A stretch of DNA of 64,000 bases, taken from NCBI GenBank assembly GCA_016722515.1, contig JADKJE010000006.1, positions 1 to 64,000 of the forward strand. Direction: 5' to 3'. Positions within the stretch are counted from its first letter, which is position 1. The number at the start of each line of letters is the position of its first letter. The notes below the pieces were generated by a model. That model was not told the DNA's origin, made no database searches, and saw only the letters and a list, made by a program, of their open reading frames with translations. This document shows positions 41,455 through 50,845 of this stretch, piece after piece. Origin of the DNA: Alphaproteobacteria bacterium (lineage in GTDB: Bacteria > Pseudomonadota > Alphaproteobacteria > Rickettsiales > JADKJE01). The position numbers and the translations under genes were made by a program.

Positions 41455-42005
41455 AATAATCCCAAAGACGTACAGGCAATGTTTGTTTTGGTATAACCAT
41501 AATCACTACTCAAAAGACTCACCTCTGCATTATGTTGATAAGCGTGTGTTGTTTCATGCGATATCATTGAAACAAATGTAGAGAAATCTGGATTTTTCAA
41601 CAAAAAATCTCGATCAATTGTTACTGTATCATCAAGATAATTCATATCCCCTTCATTATTTTTCTCTGATATCACTATTTTACCGATGGCAGGTATCCCT
41701 ATTATGGATGCCATATCGTTTGAAACAAGCCTTGCCAACCCTATTATATCATCATCGGATAAATTTTTAAAATTCTGTGAACCATTAATAAATGTCTGAT
41801 TGTTTTTCAAATTATCCACAAGCCGCTTTGAAAGATCTGGGATTGCGTTTCCTTGAGCATCATAAAACCCACTGATCTGATCCGAAAAAGTACCGATTAC
41901 TGCTAGCCGTAACGCTACAGCTTTGGGGTCATTATTACCATAATCTTTTAATGCAAGGTAAAGTGCCAAGCGATCTGTCAAGACCCATACCATTAATCTG
42001 GTCAT
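41409..42005 (-). pseudogene. Exoprotein toxin, metallopeptidase-like domain fragment
   Basis: The fragment holds the variable C-terminal toxin domain of the CdiA-like protein. The motif SHETTHAYQHNAEVSLL contains HExxH, the zinc-binding signature of metallopeptidases, with a third ligand not assigned. The preceding part (VALRLAVIGTFSDQISGFYD, LVSNDMASIIGIPAIGKIVIS, DDTVTIDRDFLL) folds into it. The following immunity protein carries a signal peptide, so the toxin may act in the periplasm. It is out of frame with the segments on both sides (frame changes near 42000 and 41440). Confidence 0.65.
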
Positions 42006-43096
42006 TTATTTCTTTGCTCACTCCTGTTTCGCTCACCATTTTGCATCAAATCGTTCGTAAGTGCTTTAGCTGCCTTTAAATCCTTCTCACTAATCGCCCC
42101 TGCAAGTGCTTGAATCAAAGCTTCCTGTTTCTTTTCAGGTGTTAATCCAGAATCGGCCAGTATTTTAGCAATCTCTGCTTTGGTCGCGCCAGCTTTAATT
42201 TTAGCCGCAATATCATTCACCATATCTGTAATATCTTTAAACCCACTCAGCGGGATTTCTATATCTAGATGATCATGCTCATCGACCAGGATTTCCTGAA
42301 CCTTGTTTACATCGCGGTTAACGCCATTCAGTTGGTCATCGGTTGCCGCCTGGCCTGCTATGGTGATGGTTCCTGCACCGATGGTGGCGTGGGTGACGCC
42401 GATTTTAGTGTCATCTTCGATCTTTAAGGATGGGGTATAGGATGAGGATAGGTTAGAACCTGATCCAAAGACCGGTTGTCCTGGAGGGCCGCCAAAGCCA
42501 ACGGCTATTCCAGCGCCGTCATAATGCCAGATATCCTCATCGGTTAAATCGCTTACTTCCAGTGAACCGGTGTTTAAGGTGAGGTTGCCGCCGTCTATGT
42601 AGGTGCCATCTTCTTGTGGGGTTGCTTGCGCGATAATCGCACCTGTTAGGGTTGTTTTGCCTGTTACATCAATATCAACTGAGTTAGTGCCAATAATCGA
42701 TGTGACATTATCCGTCCACTTCCTGTGCCCATCACCACTGCCGCTATAGGCATTTGCGCCAAATGTTGGTGATAAGCCATTAACACCATAACTAATACCC
42801 ACACTCATGCCGCCGCTATGTTCGCTTTTGCTGGTTTCCTGGGTGTTTTGTACTGAGGCTACGGTGAGGTCGCCGCCTACATCCATATTCACATTCTGTG
42901 CCAGAATATTCGCTCCCTTTACAGTCGTGTCCTTACCGCTATGGCTGATAAAATCATGTCCGGCGGTAATTTGCGTCTGCGTAAAATTGCTGCCGCTGGT
43001 TTCATATTTAGAGGAGCTGCTGGAGATGCCGAGGCTGACAGAAATGCTAGGCAGTAATTGTGATGGGTCAGTAAAGCCTTTGCTGGCTTTATACAT
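42002..43096 (-). pseudogene. Exoprotein (FhaB/CdiA-like), pre-toxin fragment
   Basis: A 364-residue frame from the C-terminal third of a haemagglutinin-repeat exoprotein. It shows typical repeats (ITAGHDFISHSGKDTTVKGANILAQNVNMDVGGDLTVASVQ, SVDIDVTGKTTLTGAIIAQA) and the HYDGAGIAVGFG-like region before the toxin. It then passes into a helical linker (EIAKILADSGLTPEKKQEALIQALAGAISEKDL). It joins the fragment at 42919-43386 by a frame change near 43100 and the toxin domain by one or two changes near 42010. Confidence 0.8.
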
Positions 43097-43386
43097 CGAT
43101 GCAAATTGCGAAGCTCCTTATAGGCATCCGCCGCCGTTTGAATTCCTGCATAGCTGCCAGAACCTTTATCGCCTAATCCTTTTACAGAATCAATCAAGCC
43201 GGTAAATCCTTCCTGAATAGCAACGGTTACGCCGATGCTAGTCATCTTATGCGATTCGGCGTAGCTGTTATCAGCATCCAGTGCCAACAGGTTAATGTTA
43301 TTATCGCTGTTGAGGATAACATCATGGCCAGCATGCACGACGCTAGAGAATGTTGATATCATCACTGGCATCCATCGTAATGTCAT
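42919..43386 (-). pseudogene. Exoprotein (FhaB/CdiA-like), short repeat fragment
   Basis: Only the section from VVHAGHDVILNSDNNINLLALDADNS to AGIQTAADAYKELRNL (about 43345-43100) belongs to the exoprotein. It bridges the fragments at 43343-44806 and 42002-43096, each time after a single-base frame change. The remainder of the open frame is a read-through in the wrong frame. It contains the AGHDV repeat motif of haemagglutinin-type beta helices. Confidence 0.75.
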
Positions 43387-44806
43387 GGCCGGCTACCATC
43401 ATCGAGGGTAGTAAGGTTTCCTGGTAGCTGTTGATCCTGTCTTTGGTTTGTTGGTAGCTCACCCCAAAACTCATGCCAGAAAGTCCACCGGTGAAACCGC
43501 TGTCCTTTTTATACACGTAGCTGGATTCATAACCTTTACCAGCTTCTATGGTAATGCCGCCCGTTTCATTGTTATCCGCATCGGCTAGTAAATGGATATC
43601 GTTACCTGCTTCTGCGTAAGAGGCGGTAACGTTGATATTATCATTGGCATTGATGTTAATGTTATTTCCTGCCGTTAACGTAGAACCTCGCAAGCTTTCC
43701 TGATCCTGTTTGACCTCCTTCTTGCTAGAACTCATAAAGCCTTTGCTGCTGCTGGTTTCGTGGTAATGGTAGCTTTCGGTTTCGGCACCGATGGTGACAT
43801 TCTGTGCGGTTAAATTAATATCACCAGCACTTTGCGCATCGCTGCCTTTGATGGTGATGTCGTTAGCGGCATTTAACACCAGCTGCTGACCGCTTAATAA
43901 CGAGCCAATTTGCAAGGTGCTGTCGCTGGTGTAATGGCTGTGGCGATAGGACGCATCGGTGTGGTTGTTTAAGGCCTGGCTGTCGATGATGATATTGCCG
44001 TTGGTCGACGTTAAGCTGCCCGTTCCACCGGCATCGAGCACACCGCCGTTAAAGTGGATATCACCGCTGGTGGTGAGGTTTACGTTGTTTCCTGCGGCAA
44101 GGGTTCCTTGATGTTGCAGTGTTTCAAAGGTGCTTTTGCCATAACTGCTTGATCCTACGGATGCGCTGTTGCTGATTGTGTCTGCGGTGATATCCAGATT
44201 ATTACCCGCTTTGATTAACCCACCTTGGTTTGAAACGGTGCTTGAATTGATAGTGACATTATGCTGCGCCTGGATGCCGCCCTGATTGGTGATGCTGTTG
44301 CCTGTTAAGGCAATATCATGGCCATTAAGGGTAGCGCCGGTATTAAGGGCGATGTCCTGTAATTGTGCCTGACTACTGGCTAGATATACAGTAGGCACTA
44401 ACACTTGTTTACCGTTAATGGTTTGCTGCACCAGCCACACAATATCTTTGGTTAAAAGCGATTGCTGTGCATCGGTTAAGGCAATACCAACCGATAAATT
44501 TAATGTACCCATTTGCTCTTTGGCATTATCATAAAGCTGGGTGATTTGTGCGTTAGCATCGGTAATGCCAGGGGTAATAAAACGTGTTCCTAGTTTTTTA
44601 AGCAAGGCATCTTCAATTAATTGCGTTTCGTAAAAAGGATCGCCTAATAATAAGATGGTATGATCCAGTTGATAACCGAGTTGGTCTAATAAGTAACTGG
44701 AACCCACATAGCTATTTTGATTAATGTTTGGTATTTGGGTGGTGATCAAGTAGGGGGAGTTAGGGTCAGATGCTACTCCAAATAAACCACCCACGCTAAC
44801 ATTCAC
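43343..44806 (-). pseudogene. Exoprotein (FhaB/CdiA-like), haemagglutinin-repeat fragment
   Basis: The 487-residue frame encodes the middle of the fibre. It begins with a segment typical of CdiA/FhaB proteins (PYLITTQIPNINQNSYVGSSYLLDQLGY, TILLLGDPFYETQLIEDALLKKLG). It continues in beta-helix repeats (GHDIALTGNSITNQGGIQAQHNVTINSSTVSNQGGLIKAGNNLDITADTISN) and ends AGHDITMDASDDINI. It is separated from the N-terminal part by an in-frame TGA (44905) and a frame change near 44850. Confidence 0.85.
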
Positions 44807-44904
44807 TCCAGGGAGACTACCGATGATTGCTCCATACGTGGGGTAATTAATACGCCGTTTATTGGAAGCGATGTCTGGTTATTCACCAAATTTCCACCTA
44901 ACGT

Positions 44905-47277
44905 TCATGTGCCACCGGCTTCAATGGTGCTCGCTACATGGCCGGATTGATAGACGAGGTCAAAGGTTTCAAGTGGAGCGATCGAGCCAACCAGGTCATA
45001 TTCATTGATGACTGGATTATAGATATGCGGCAAGCAGCCGGAAGTCATGCAGGTATAGCGCAGGATACTGTTAATATCCATCCCGGTATTGGTGACATTG
45101 GCATTGCCTAAATCAACATCGCCGCTGGCGCTGATATAACTGACCTGCTGGTTGAGGGTGGCGGCGTCTACTACCAGGTTGCCTTGGGAAATAATCTCAC
45201 CGGCACGCTCGGTAAAATCTTCTGTTTCTGTAATGACCTGACGTGCTACACCTGGAGGAAGGTTGGGATCGGCCTGCCAGGTAGAGTTACTATCGACCAT
45301 GAACTTAACGCCGTCTAAATACGGATCAGCATTAAAGATCAGCCATTGATTGTCTTTGCCGGTATGTGCCAGCATATCGTCATTGCCATGACCTAAGCGG
45401 ATATCAAAATACTCGATATCGCCTGCATCCTCAATAAAGGAAGGATTCCCGACGCGGTGGTTGCTGATGGTGTTCGCAACCAAAGTCATTAAACCGCCAG
45501 ACTGGATTAAGCCGCTTTGGTTTTCTAATAAGACCATGCGGGTGTTGTTTAAGCCACCCATCCATAAACTGCCAGTTTCTGCCAGGATGTAACCCTGGTC
45601 ATTGAGTAGGTGATTGCCAACTTCTATGTTCATATTGCCGTGCGTATAGAGTACGCCTTGGTTCGTTAGGTCATGTGTAGCACTCACTAACGCATCATCG
45701 TTGGACGCGATGACACCGGTTTCGGTATTGGTTAGATCGTGTGAGCTTATATCGATATGCGTTGCCGAAGAGAGCTCTCCTTGATTGGTTAAGGTTCCAC
45801 CGACTGTTAAAGACAAATCACCTAGCATCGATATAATCGATGTATCATTTAGCCAATTGCCGCTTACGTTTTGCAAGAGGGTGTCGGCTAGTAAGGTGCT
45901 GTTCGTTGCGCTGAAACTGCCATTAGTTAGGGACAATCCGTCATTAGCCACAATCTGACTGGTCGTGATAGTGGTTCCTCCAGTGGAAATAAACACCACC
46001 GAGTTCGCCAGTATCTCGCTATCGCTTATATCGAGGCTGGCGGCTGTCATGGATATGACATCTTCTGTACTGCTAGTGAGCACATGTGTTAAACGAATAG
46101 AGTCTGCATTGCCTGTAATGGTGTTGGCTTTCACAAACGCAAAGCCTGAATCAGCGCCTGAACCATCTAAGGTGAGTTGATTGCCAGCAGTGAGATTAAG
46201 CTGATCACCGGCATAGATATATTGACCACCTAATGCTGCATCGCTATGTGCATTCACGGTTACAGAACCACCAGCAGCGGTTCTGCCGGTATGGGTCACT
46301 TTGCTGGCTGTTGAGGTAAGCTTCACATCTGCAGTAGCAGAAGCAGTGCCGGCCTGCACAAGCTCGCCATCAGCGGTGATTTCTAAATTACCGTTACTGG
46401 CCTGCAAGATGCCGCCATTAACACCAACGCCTGCTTCGGTGCTTTTAAGATAAATCTTTCCCGCATACATACCACCCAAAGCAGATGCATCAATCGCAAT
46501 GGTGGGCTTGTTTGCTTCGGATTGTTGCGTAGCAGCAAGTGGAGTGGCCACACCCGTTTGATAATTGACTTGGTTGCGCCCTGTTGTAACGCGCACTGTA
46601 TTGCCACCATAAATGGCAGCGTGAATTTGTGTAGCACGGGCGATGATATCAAAGGAGTCGGTCTGGCTGGCATCAGCGCCGTTACCTTCAATCAGGATGT
46701 TGCCTTTATCAACGGTGATATGGTCTATATTACCTGCGCCATCCATATGGGGCACTCCGGTCGCTAACGTGACTTTAGGAGTTTTGAGAAACCCACAGCC
46801 ATTACAGCTGATGCCGTTGGGGTTAGCCACGACATACTCGGCTTCTCTGCCAAATATTTCCGTTGGGCCTTGCAAGGAAGATGGATTCGTTCCGGTTACT
46901 TCATTAATAATAATGCGTGCTTCATTACCGGAAGTAAGGTTGCCATTGCCAACCACAATGCTACCAATCGTTGACATTCCTGAACTGGCTGAATTATTAA
47001 CAATCAACCCCTCGTTACCAACTTGTAGTTCCCCAAGCTTATTGTGAGAAACTCCGCCCCCATTAGGTGTGGCAATGTTTTCCACCGGTGTATGATTAAG
47101 AGATTCTGCAACCGTGGGTTGATTAGCCGCGGGCGCGGCGGTGTCTGGCGTAATCACAGTTTGTGCGTAGACGATGGGTGCTAACATCGGCTGAAGAACC
47201 AGTAGCACAGACAGCATTAACACAAGAGAATGATGAAATGGTCTTGGCAGTTCTTGACCCAATTTTTTCATAAACAC
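44905..47277 (-). pseudogene. Two-partner-secretion exoprotein TpsA (FhaB/CdiA-like), N-terminal part
   Basis: Exported to the cell surface as a long beta-helical fibre. A long signal peptide (HHSLVLMLSVLLVLQPMLAPIVYAQ) precedes the TPS secretion domain (about 60-300), with NEVTGTNPSSLQGPTEIFGREAEYVVANPNGISCNGCGFL carrying the NPNGI motif. Haemagglutinin repeats then run to residue 790. Translation stops at TGA 44905 although the same frame continues TLGGNLVNNQTSLP afterwards. The complete ancestor would cover 41134-47277, about 2,000 residues. No TpsB (FhaC/CdiB) transporter gene is in the window. It lies inside prophage B, between packaging and replication genes. Confidence 0.88.
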
Positions 47278-47366
47278 CGAATGCGAATTAATGGCTATTT
47301 CCCACAGAGGGAAAATTGTATACCATGGTATAAAGTTGGAAACAAGGGGTTATTTTCAACTGAAGG

Positions 47367-48623
47367 TTAAATGGAGGATTGGCTCATTTTTGTATGTAAA
47401 TTAGCGAATGTCTGTTTTTCTTCTTCATGAATTGCATCTCTGCCCGTGAATTCCTGCCATCGGCGAACGATCACATCGCAGTATTTTGGATCAAGTTCAA
47501 TGAGTCGTGCAGAGCGTCCTGTTTTCTCTGCAGCAATGAGGGTTGACCCGGATCCACCAAAGCAATCAAGTACGATATCCCGACTCTTGCTTGAATTTTC
47601 AATTGCACGCTCCACCAATTCAATTGGTTTCATGGTGGGATGTAAGTCGTTAGATTGTGGTTTATTAAAAAACCATACGTCACTTTGATTGCGTGCTCCA
47701 CACCAATAATGGTCAGAGCCTTCCTTCCAACCATATAGGATAGATTCGTATTGCCGTTGATAATCAGCACGGCCCAGCGTGAAGGTATTCTTTGCCCAAA
47801 TAATGAATGTTGACCAATGGCCACCCGCTTTCCTGAAGGCACTCTGTAGCGTGTCTAATTCTGATGAAGCCATGCAGATATAAATCGCACCTTTGCAAAC
47901 AGTGACGATGTTTACGCAGGCATCATAAAGAAATTGTTCAAACTCTTCACCCAGATTATCGTTTTTAATAGTACGGTTTATGCCGCGTAACTTATCCTTC
48001 ATAGCTCCGCCGTAGTTAACATTATACGGTGGATCAGTAAAGACCATATCAGCCAATACACCACCTAGGGCTTTTTCCACATCTGTTAATAGCGTGGAAT
48101 CACCACATAGCAAACGGTGGTTACCAAGTATCCAAACGTCACCAGGTTTAGTAATCGCTTCTTCCTGTAGTTCAGGAACTGTATTTTCATCGGTTAATCC
48201 TTCACTCTTTTCTAATCCATCGATCAGAAGGGTATTTAATTCTTCATCAGAAAAGCCAATAAGCTCAAGGTTAAAATCATCGAGCTTTAATTCCTGTAGC
48301 TCTAAGCGAAGCATTTCTTCATCCCAACCAGCGTTGAGTGCAATTTTGTTATCGGCGATGATCAATGCACGACGTTGGTTTTCAGTTAGATGTGAGAGGA
48401 TAATGGTGGGAACTTCTTTAAGTCCAAGACGCTGAGCAGCTGACAGTCTGCCGTGTCCTGCGATGATAATATTGTCATCACCCATAAGGATAGGATTCAC
48501 AAACCCAAACTCAGCGATTGAGCCGGCAATTTGTGAAACCTGTTCTTCAGAATGGGTTCGCGCATTGCGAGCATACGGAATCAATTGTGTCACAGGTATG
48601 AACTGCACATTCAGATCGGTCAT
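47367..48623 (-). CDS. ParB/sulfiredoxin-fold domain fused to DNA methyltransferase
   Basis: A 418-residue phage enzyme. The N-terminal ParB-like nuclease fold (LIPYARNARTHSEEQVSQIAGSIAEFGFVNPILMGDDNIIIAGHGRLSAAQRLGLKEVPTI) joins a DNA methyltransferase with DMVFTDPPYNVNYGG (catalytic DPPY) and later CFGGSGSTLIAAEKTGR (cofactor site). This order of motifs is the beta class, methylating adenine N6 or cytosine N4. Such fusions are frequent in prophages, protecting phage DNA or altering expression. A hairpin and T run stand just before its start (48640-48683), which may attenuate its transcription. Confidence 0.93.
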   Translation of the reverse strand: MTDLNVQFIPVTQLIPYARNARTHSEEQVSQIAGSIAEFGFVNPILMGDDNIIIAGHGRLSAAQRLGLKEVPTIILSHLTENQRRALIIADNKIALNAGWDEEMLRLELQELKLDDFNLELIGFSDEELNTLLIDGLEKSEGLTDENTVPELQEEAITKPGDVWILGNHRLLCGDSTLLTDVEKALGGVLADMVFTDPPYNVNYGGAMKDKLRGINRTIKNDNLGEEFEQFLYDACVNIVTVCKGAIYICMASSELDTLQSAFRKAGGHWSTFIIWAKNTFTLGRADYQRQYESILYGWKEGSDHYWCGARNQSDVWFFNKPQSNDLHPTMKPIELVERAIENSSKSRDIVLDCFGGSGSTLIAAEKTGRSARLIELDPKYCDVIVRRWQEFTGRDAIHEEEKQTFANLHTKMSQSSI

Positions 48624-48639
48624 AAATTTTCTCTGTGTT

Positions 48640-48683
48640 AAAAAAGCACATGCGAACCTGGATGTTATCCAAGGTTCGCATGT
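48640..48683 (-). terminator. Terminator or attenuator just upstream of the methyltransferase
   Basis: On the minus strand ACATGCGAACC...GGTTCGCATGT forms a stem of about 15 bp with one bulge (48683-48648), followed by GC and TTTTTT (48645-48640). The ATG of the methyltransferase comes 17 bases later. A third TGCGAACCT lies at about 48765. Either it ends the upstream transcript or it controls read-through into the methyltransferase. Confidence 0.65.
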
Positions 48684-48881
48684 AAACGAGTATGATCAGC
48701 GCTCGTTAACTGGCTGAATTACTAGGTTTGTGATGTTATTAGAAGTGCGTACCTGTGCGAACTGCGAACCTGTTTTTTTGTTTTGTCGCTAGCGAAGTAG
48801 GGCGGCTTTGCCCCCCGCATACGTTTTATCGCCAGGGAGGACCCGTGGCTTACAAGGATAACAAATAACGTGTGTGCTTCA

Positions 48882-49080
48882 TGGTTGTGCTCCGATGATC
48901 CTATTTATATATTGGCATAAAATGATTGCAGGTGTAAAGGACAAAAGTGTTGCAAAAATTTCTATCATCTACGTTATGCATTTGACCATGCCTCAATATT
49001 GGTTGTACTCCGGCGATCATATTTATATCCTGGCATATTTTTGTTGCAGATGTAAAGAACTAAAGTGTTGCAACATTTTT
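48882..49080. repeat. Tandem direct repeat, 118-bp period, in a gene-free stretch
   Basis: About 80 bp at 48882-48962 (TGGTTGTGCTCCGATGATC, TTTATAT, TTGGCATA, GCAGGTGTAAAGGAC, AAGTGTTGCAA) recur at 49000-49080 with scattered changes. The whole gap 48624-49143 holds no convincing gene, only this repeat, the hairpin above and TGCGAACCT motifs. Possibly a phage control region or the scar of a lost gene. Confidence 0.6.
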
Positions 49081-49143
49081 CATGCTTAACATCCTGAGAT
49101 AGTTGATCTCCTATATACGGTTAGGGTGCTGTTTCTGGGTGCC

Positions 49144-50064
49144 TTATGAATCTTTCTTTACTTTTTTCTGAGATTTCTTTTTGCCCGATGACTTTTTTGC
49201 TGCCAGCTTTTTGGGTTGTTCTTCTTGTGGTGGCAGATAATTCTGTTTGCTTATGACAGGACGACCGCTTTTTTCTTCAAGTTCTTTCCGTGCATTGCCT
49301 GCAATAGTCCCACCTTCTTGCGCCGCAGAGTAATTCTCCCTGAAGCCTTTTGTGTCTTTATTGCGGGTGATTTCAACGGTGGATGCTTCGCCAAGCATGG
49401 AGAAGATTAGCTCAAGGTCATTCATGTGATCACGTAAGTTCTCGCGCTTTAAGCTCTTATGTTTTTTATATTGGGATGGCGTCATACCAAATGCAGCCTT
49501 TGAAATTTCTGCAGTCAAGATAGAAAACTCCTTACTTTCCTGAATGCCCCGATTCTTCCACTCATCAGTCAACTCCTCCCGTATGGCAATACTGCGCATC
49601 CGCTTTTCAATCCAATCATCACTGTAACCTTTGGCTTTATAGAGAGTGCGTGCACGCTTGCTGGCGAGTTCAGGGTCTTCAATCTCTTGAATTCGTTCAT
49701 AGCCAACTTTGGCTAACCAGCGTTTGAAGGGTTCAGCTTTGGGTGAGGGAATGGACTGAATGATACGGAAGAGGGACTCTGTATGTGCACAATTAAGCTT
49801 CTGTTTACCGCCCTCGGTTGCTATCGAAAGGGGGGTGACAAATTGTCCCCACCCTTCAGATAGCTCTTTATCACGACTACGCATTTTTTTTACATAGTCG
49901 GTAGGATTGGCTGAATCCGTTAAAGCAGATATGACGTCAGTGATAACAAACCACCATTCATTTTTATGTAACGTACGCCGGATTGACTGCTTGTTGAAGA
50001 CAACCAACCGCTGCAAATCCGTAGAAATTTCTGAGATAATTTTAGATTTTTTTTTCTTTGTCAT
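49144..50064 (-). CDS. BRO-N domain protein (phage antirepressor-like)
   Basis: A 306-residue protein whose first 115 residues form a BRO N-terminal domain (SIRRTLHKNEWWFVITDVISALTDSANPTDYVKKMRSRD, then TESLFRIIQSIPSPKAEPFKRWLAKVGYERI). BRO domains bind DNA and occur in phage antirepressors and virus-encoded regulators. The rest resembles the DinD-like second half (SKAAFGMTPSQYKKHKSLKRENLRDHMNDLELIFSMLGEASTVEI), ending in a very Lys-rich tail that could aid DNA contact. It stands between the methyltransferase and the DUF6362 gene in the early region. Confidence 0.88.
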   Translation of the reverse strand: MTKKKKSKIISEISTDLQRLVVFNKQSIRRTLHKNEWWFVITDVISALTDSANPTDYVKKMRSRDKELSEGWGQFVTPLSIATEGGKQKLNCAHTESLFRIIQSIPSPKAEPFKRWLAKVGYERIQEIEDPELASKRARTLYKAKGYSDDWIEKRMRSIAIREELTDEWKNRGIQESKEFSILTAEISKAAFGMTPSQYKKHKSLKRENLRDHMNDLELIFSMLGEASTVEITRNKDTKGFRENYSAAQEGGTIAGNARKELEEKSGRPVISKQNYLPPQEEQPKKLAAKKSSGKKKSQKKVKKDS

Positions 50065-50135
50065 ACTACCATTTCCATTGCACAGTCATAGGCAATAGAA
50101 CCACTAATGTTCTGATATATCAAGTCTTTCTATTA

Positions 50136-50519
50136 TTATCCACGTTGTGCATTTAACCGTGTCGCAATCTTGGTGCAAGCGAGCACCCACTTACGCCATG
50201 CAGTGGTACGATCACACCCAAGCTCCCAACAGATTGTCTTCCAACGTACACGCGCTGCACGTTGCCAAATTAGCTTACGCTCTTCAACGGTAATCCATGG
50301 CATCCATTCAAATGTCATATCAAGACGTGATATCGCATCCGGTGTTGCCCGTAAGCGCATTGGCATTGGTTCTTGCATCATGATCTCATTGGGTGAATAC
50401 ACCATGTTAGGCCATGCATTAAAATAGCCCTGCACTCTTACAGGGGGTAAGCGCTTCAATGTACGGATCGCTTCTTCAAAATGTTCTGCCACTGTTTCAT
50501 GTGTCCATTTGTCTAACAT
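50136..50519 (-). CDS. DUF6362 phage protein
   Basis: A 127-residue protein, Trp/Arg-rich, with the family opening WTHETVAEHFEEAIRTLKRLPPVRVQGYFNAWP and the end RKLIWQRAARVRWKTICWELGCDRTTAWRKWVLACTKIA. The latter looks like a helix-turn-helix. AGGAGG seven bases before the ATG is a perfect ribosome site. It is found in many alphaproteobacterial prophages near replication genes; a DNA-binding role is inferred. It lies just beyond the iteron array. Confidence 0.85.
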   Translation of the reverse strand: MLDKWTHETVAEHFEEAIRTLKRLPPVRVQGYFNAWPNMVYSPNEIMMQEPMPMRLRATPDAISRLDMTFEWMPWITVEERKLIWQRAARVRWKTICWELGCDRTTAWRKWVLACTKIATRLNAQRG

Positions 50520-50611
50520 AAAAAACCTCCTGTTTGGTTAACCCGTATGTACCGACCTGGTACACACAGAATCTGTGATCGGATCTTTGCCATACTTTCT
50601 CCACAACGTCT

Positions 50612-50646
50612 GTGGGTGTGAATCCCTTTGAGGGATTCACACCCAC
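50612..50646. repeat. Perfect 16-bp hairpin beside the iteron array
   Basis: GTGGGTGTGAATCCCT (50612-50627) and AGGGATTCACACCCAC (50631-50646) are exact complements with a 3-base loop. There is no T run on either side. Its place next to iterons suits a replication-origin or operator structure. Confidence 0.6.
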
Positions 50647-50665
50647 ATATATGTGGGGGAAATAT

Positions 50666-50837
50666 GTCAAACTGGAATTTCAATTAAACCTCTGATTTAA
50701 TTGATATTTTTCCAGTTGACCCAGTTTGACATCCAGTTTGACGTGTCAAACTGGATTTGGCACTTAAGCTATTGAAATTATTAGAAAAGCAGTTTGCCGC
50801 AGTTTGACAGTTGGACGTCCAACTGGCCCAGTTTGAC
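50666..50837. repeat. Iteron array, putative phage replication origin
   Basis: The 9-mer CAGTTTGAC or its complement GTCAAACTG occurs at 50666-50674, 50722-50730, 50734-50742, 50745-50753, 50800-50808 and 50829-50837. Near-copies are at 50713-50720 (CAGTTGAC), 50790-50798 (CAGTTTGCC), 50808-50816 and 50817-50825. Two pairs form palindromes (50733-50754 and 50808-50825). It lies in the gap between the primase-helicase and DUF6362 genes, where an origin or initiator-binding site would be expected. Confidence 0.7.
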
Positions 50838-50845
50838 AAATATGC

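Noticed and set aside
42807..43205. Long plus-strand frame opposite the exoprotein, and similar frames opposite the tape-measure and tail-tube genes
   Set aside because: Mirror-image frames of strongly coding minus-strand genes, without ribosome sites or recognisable products.
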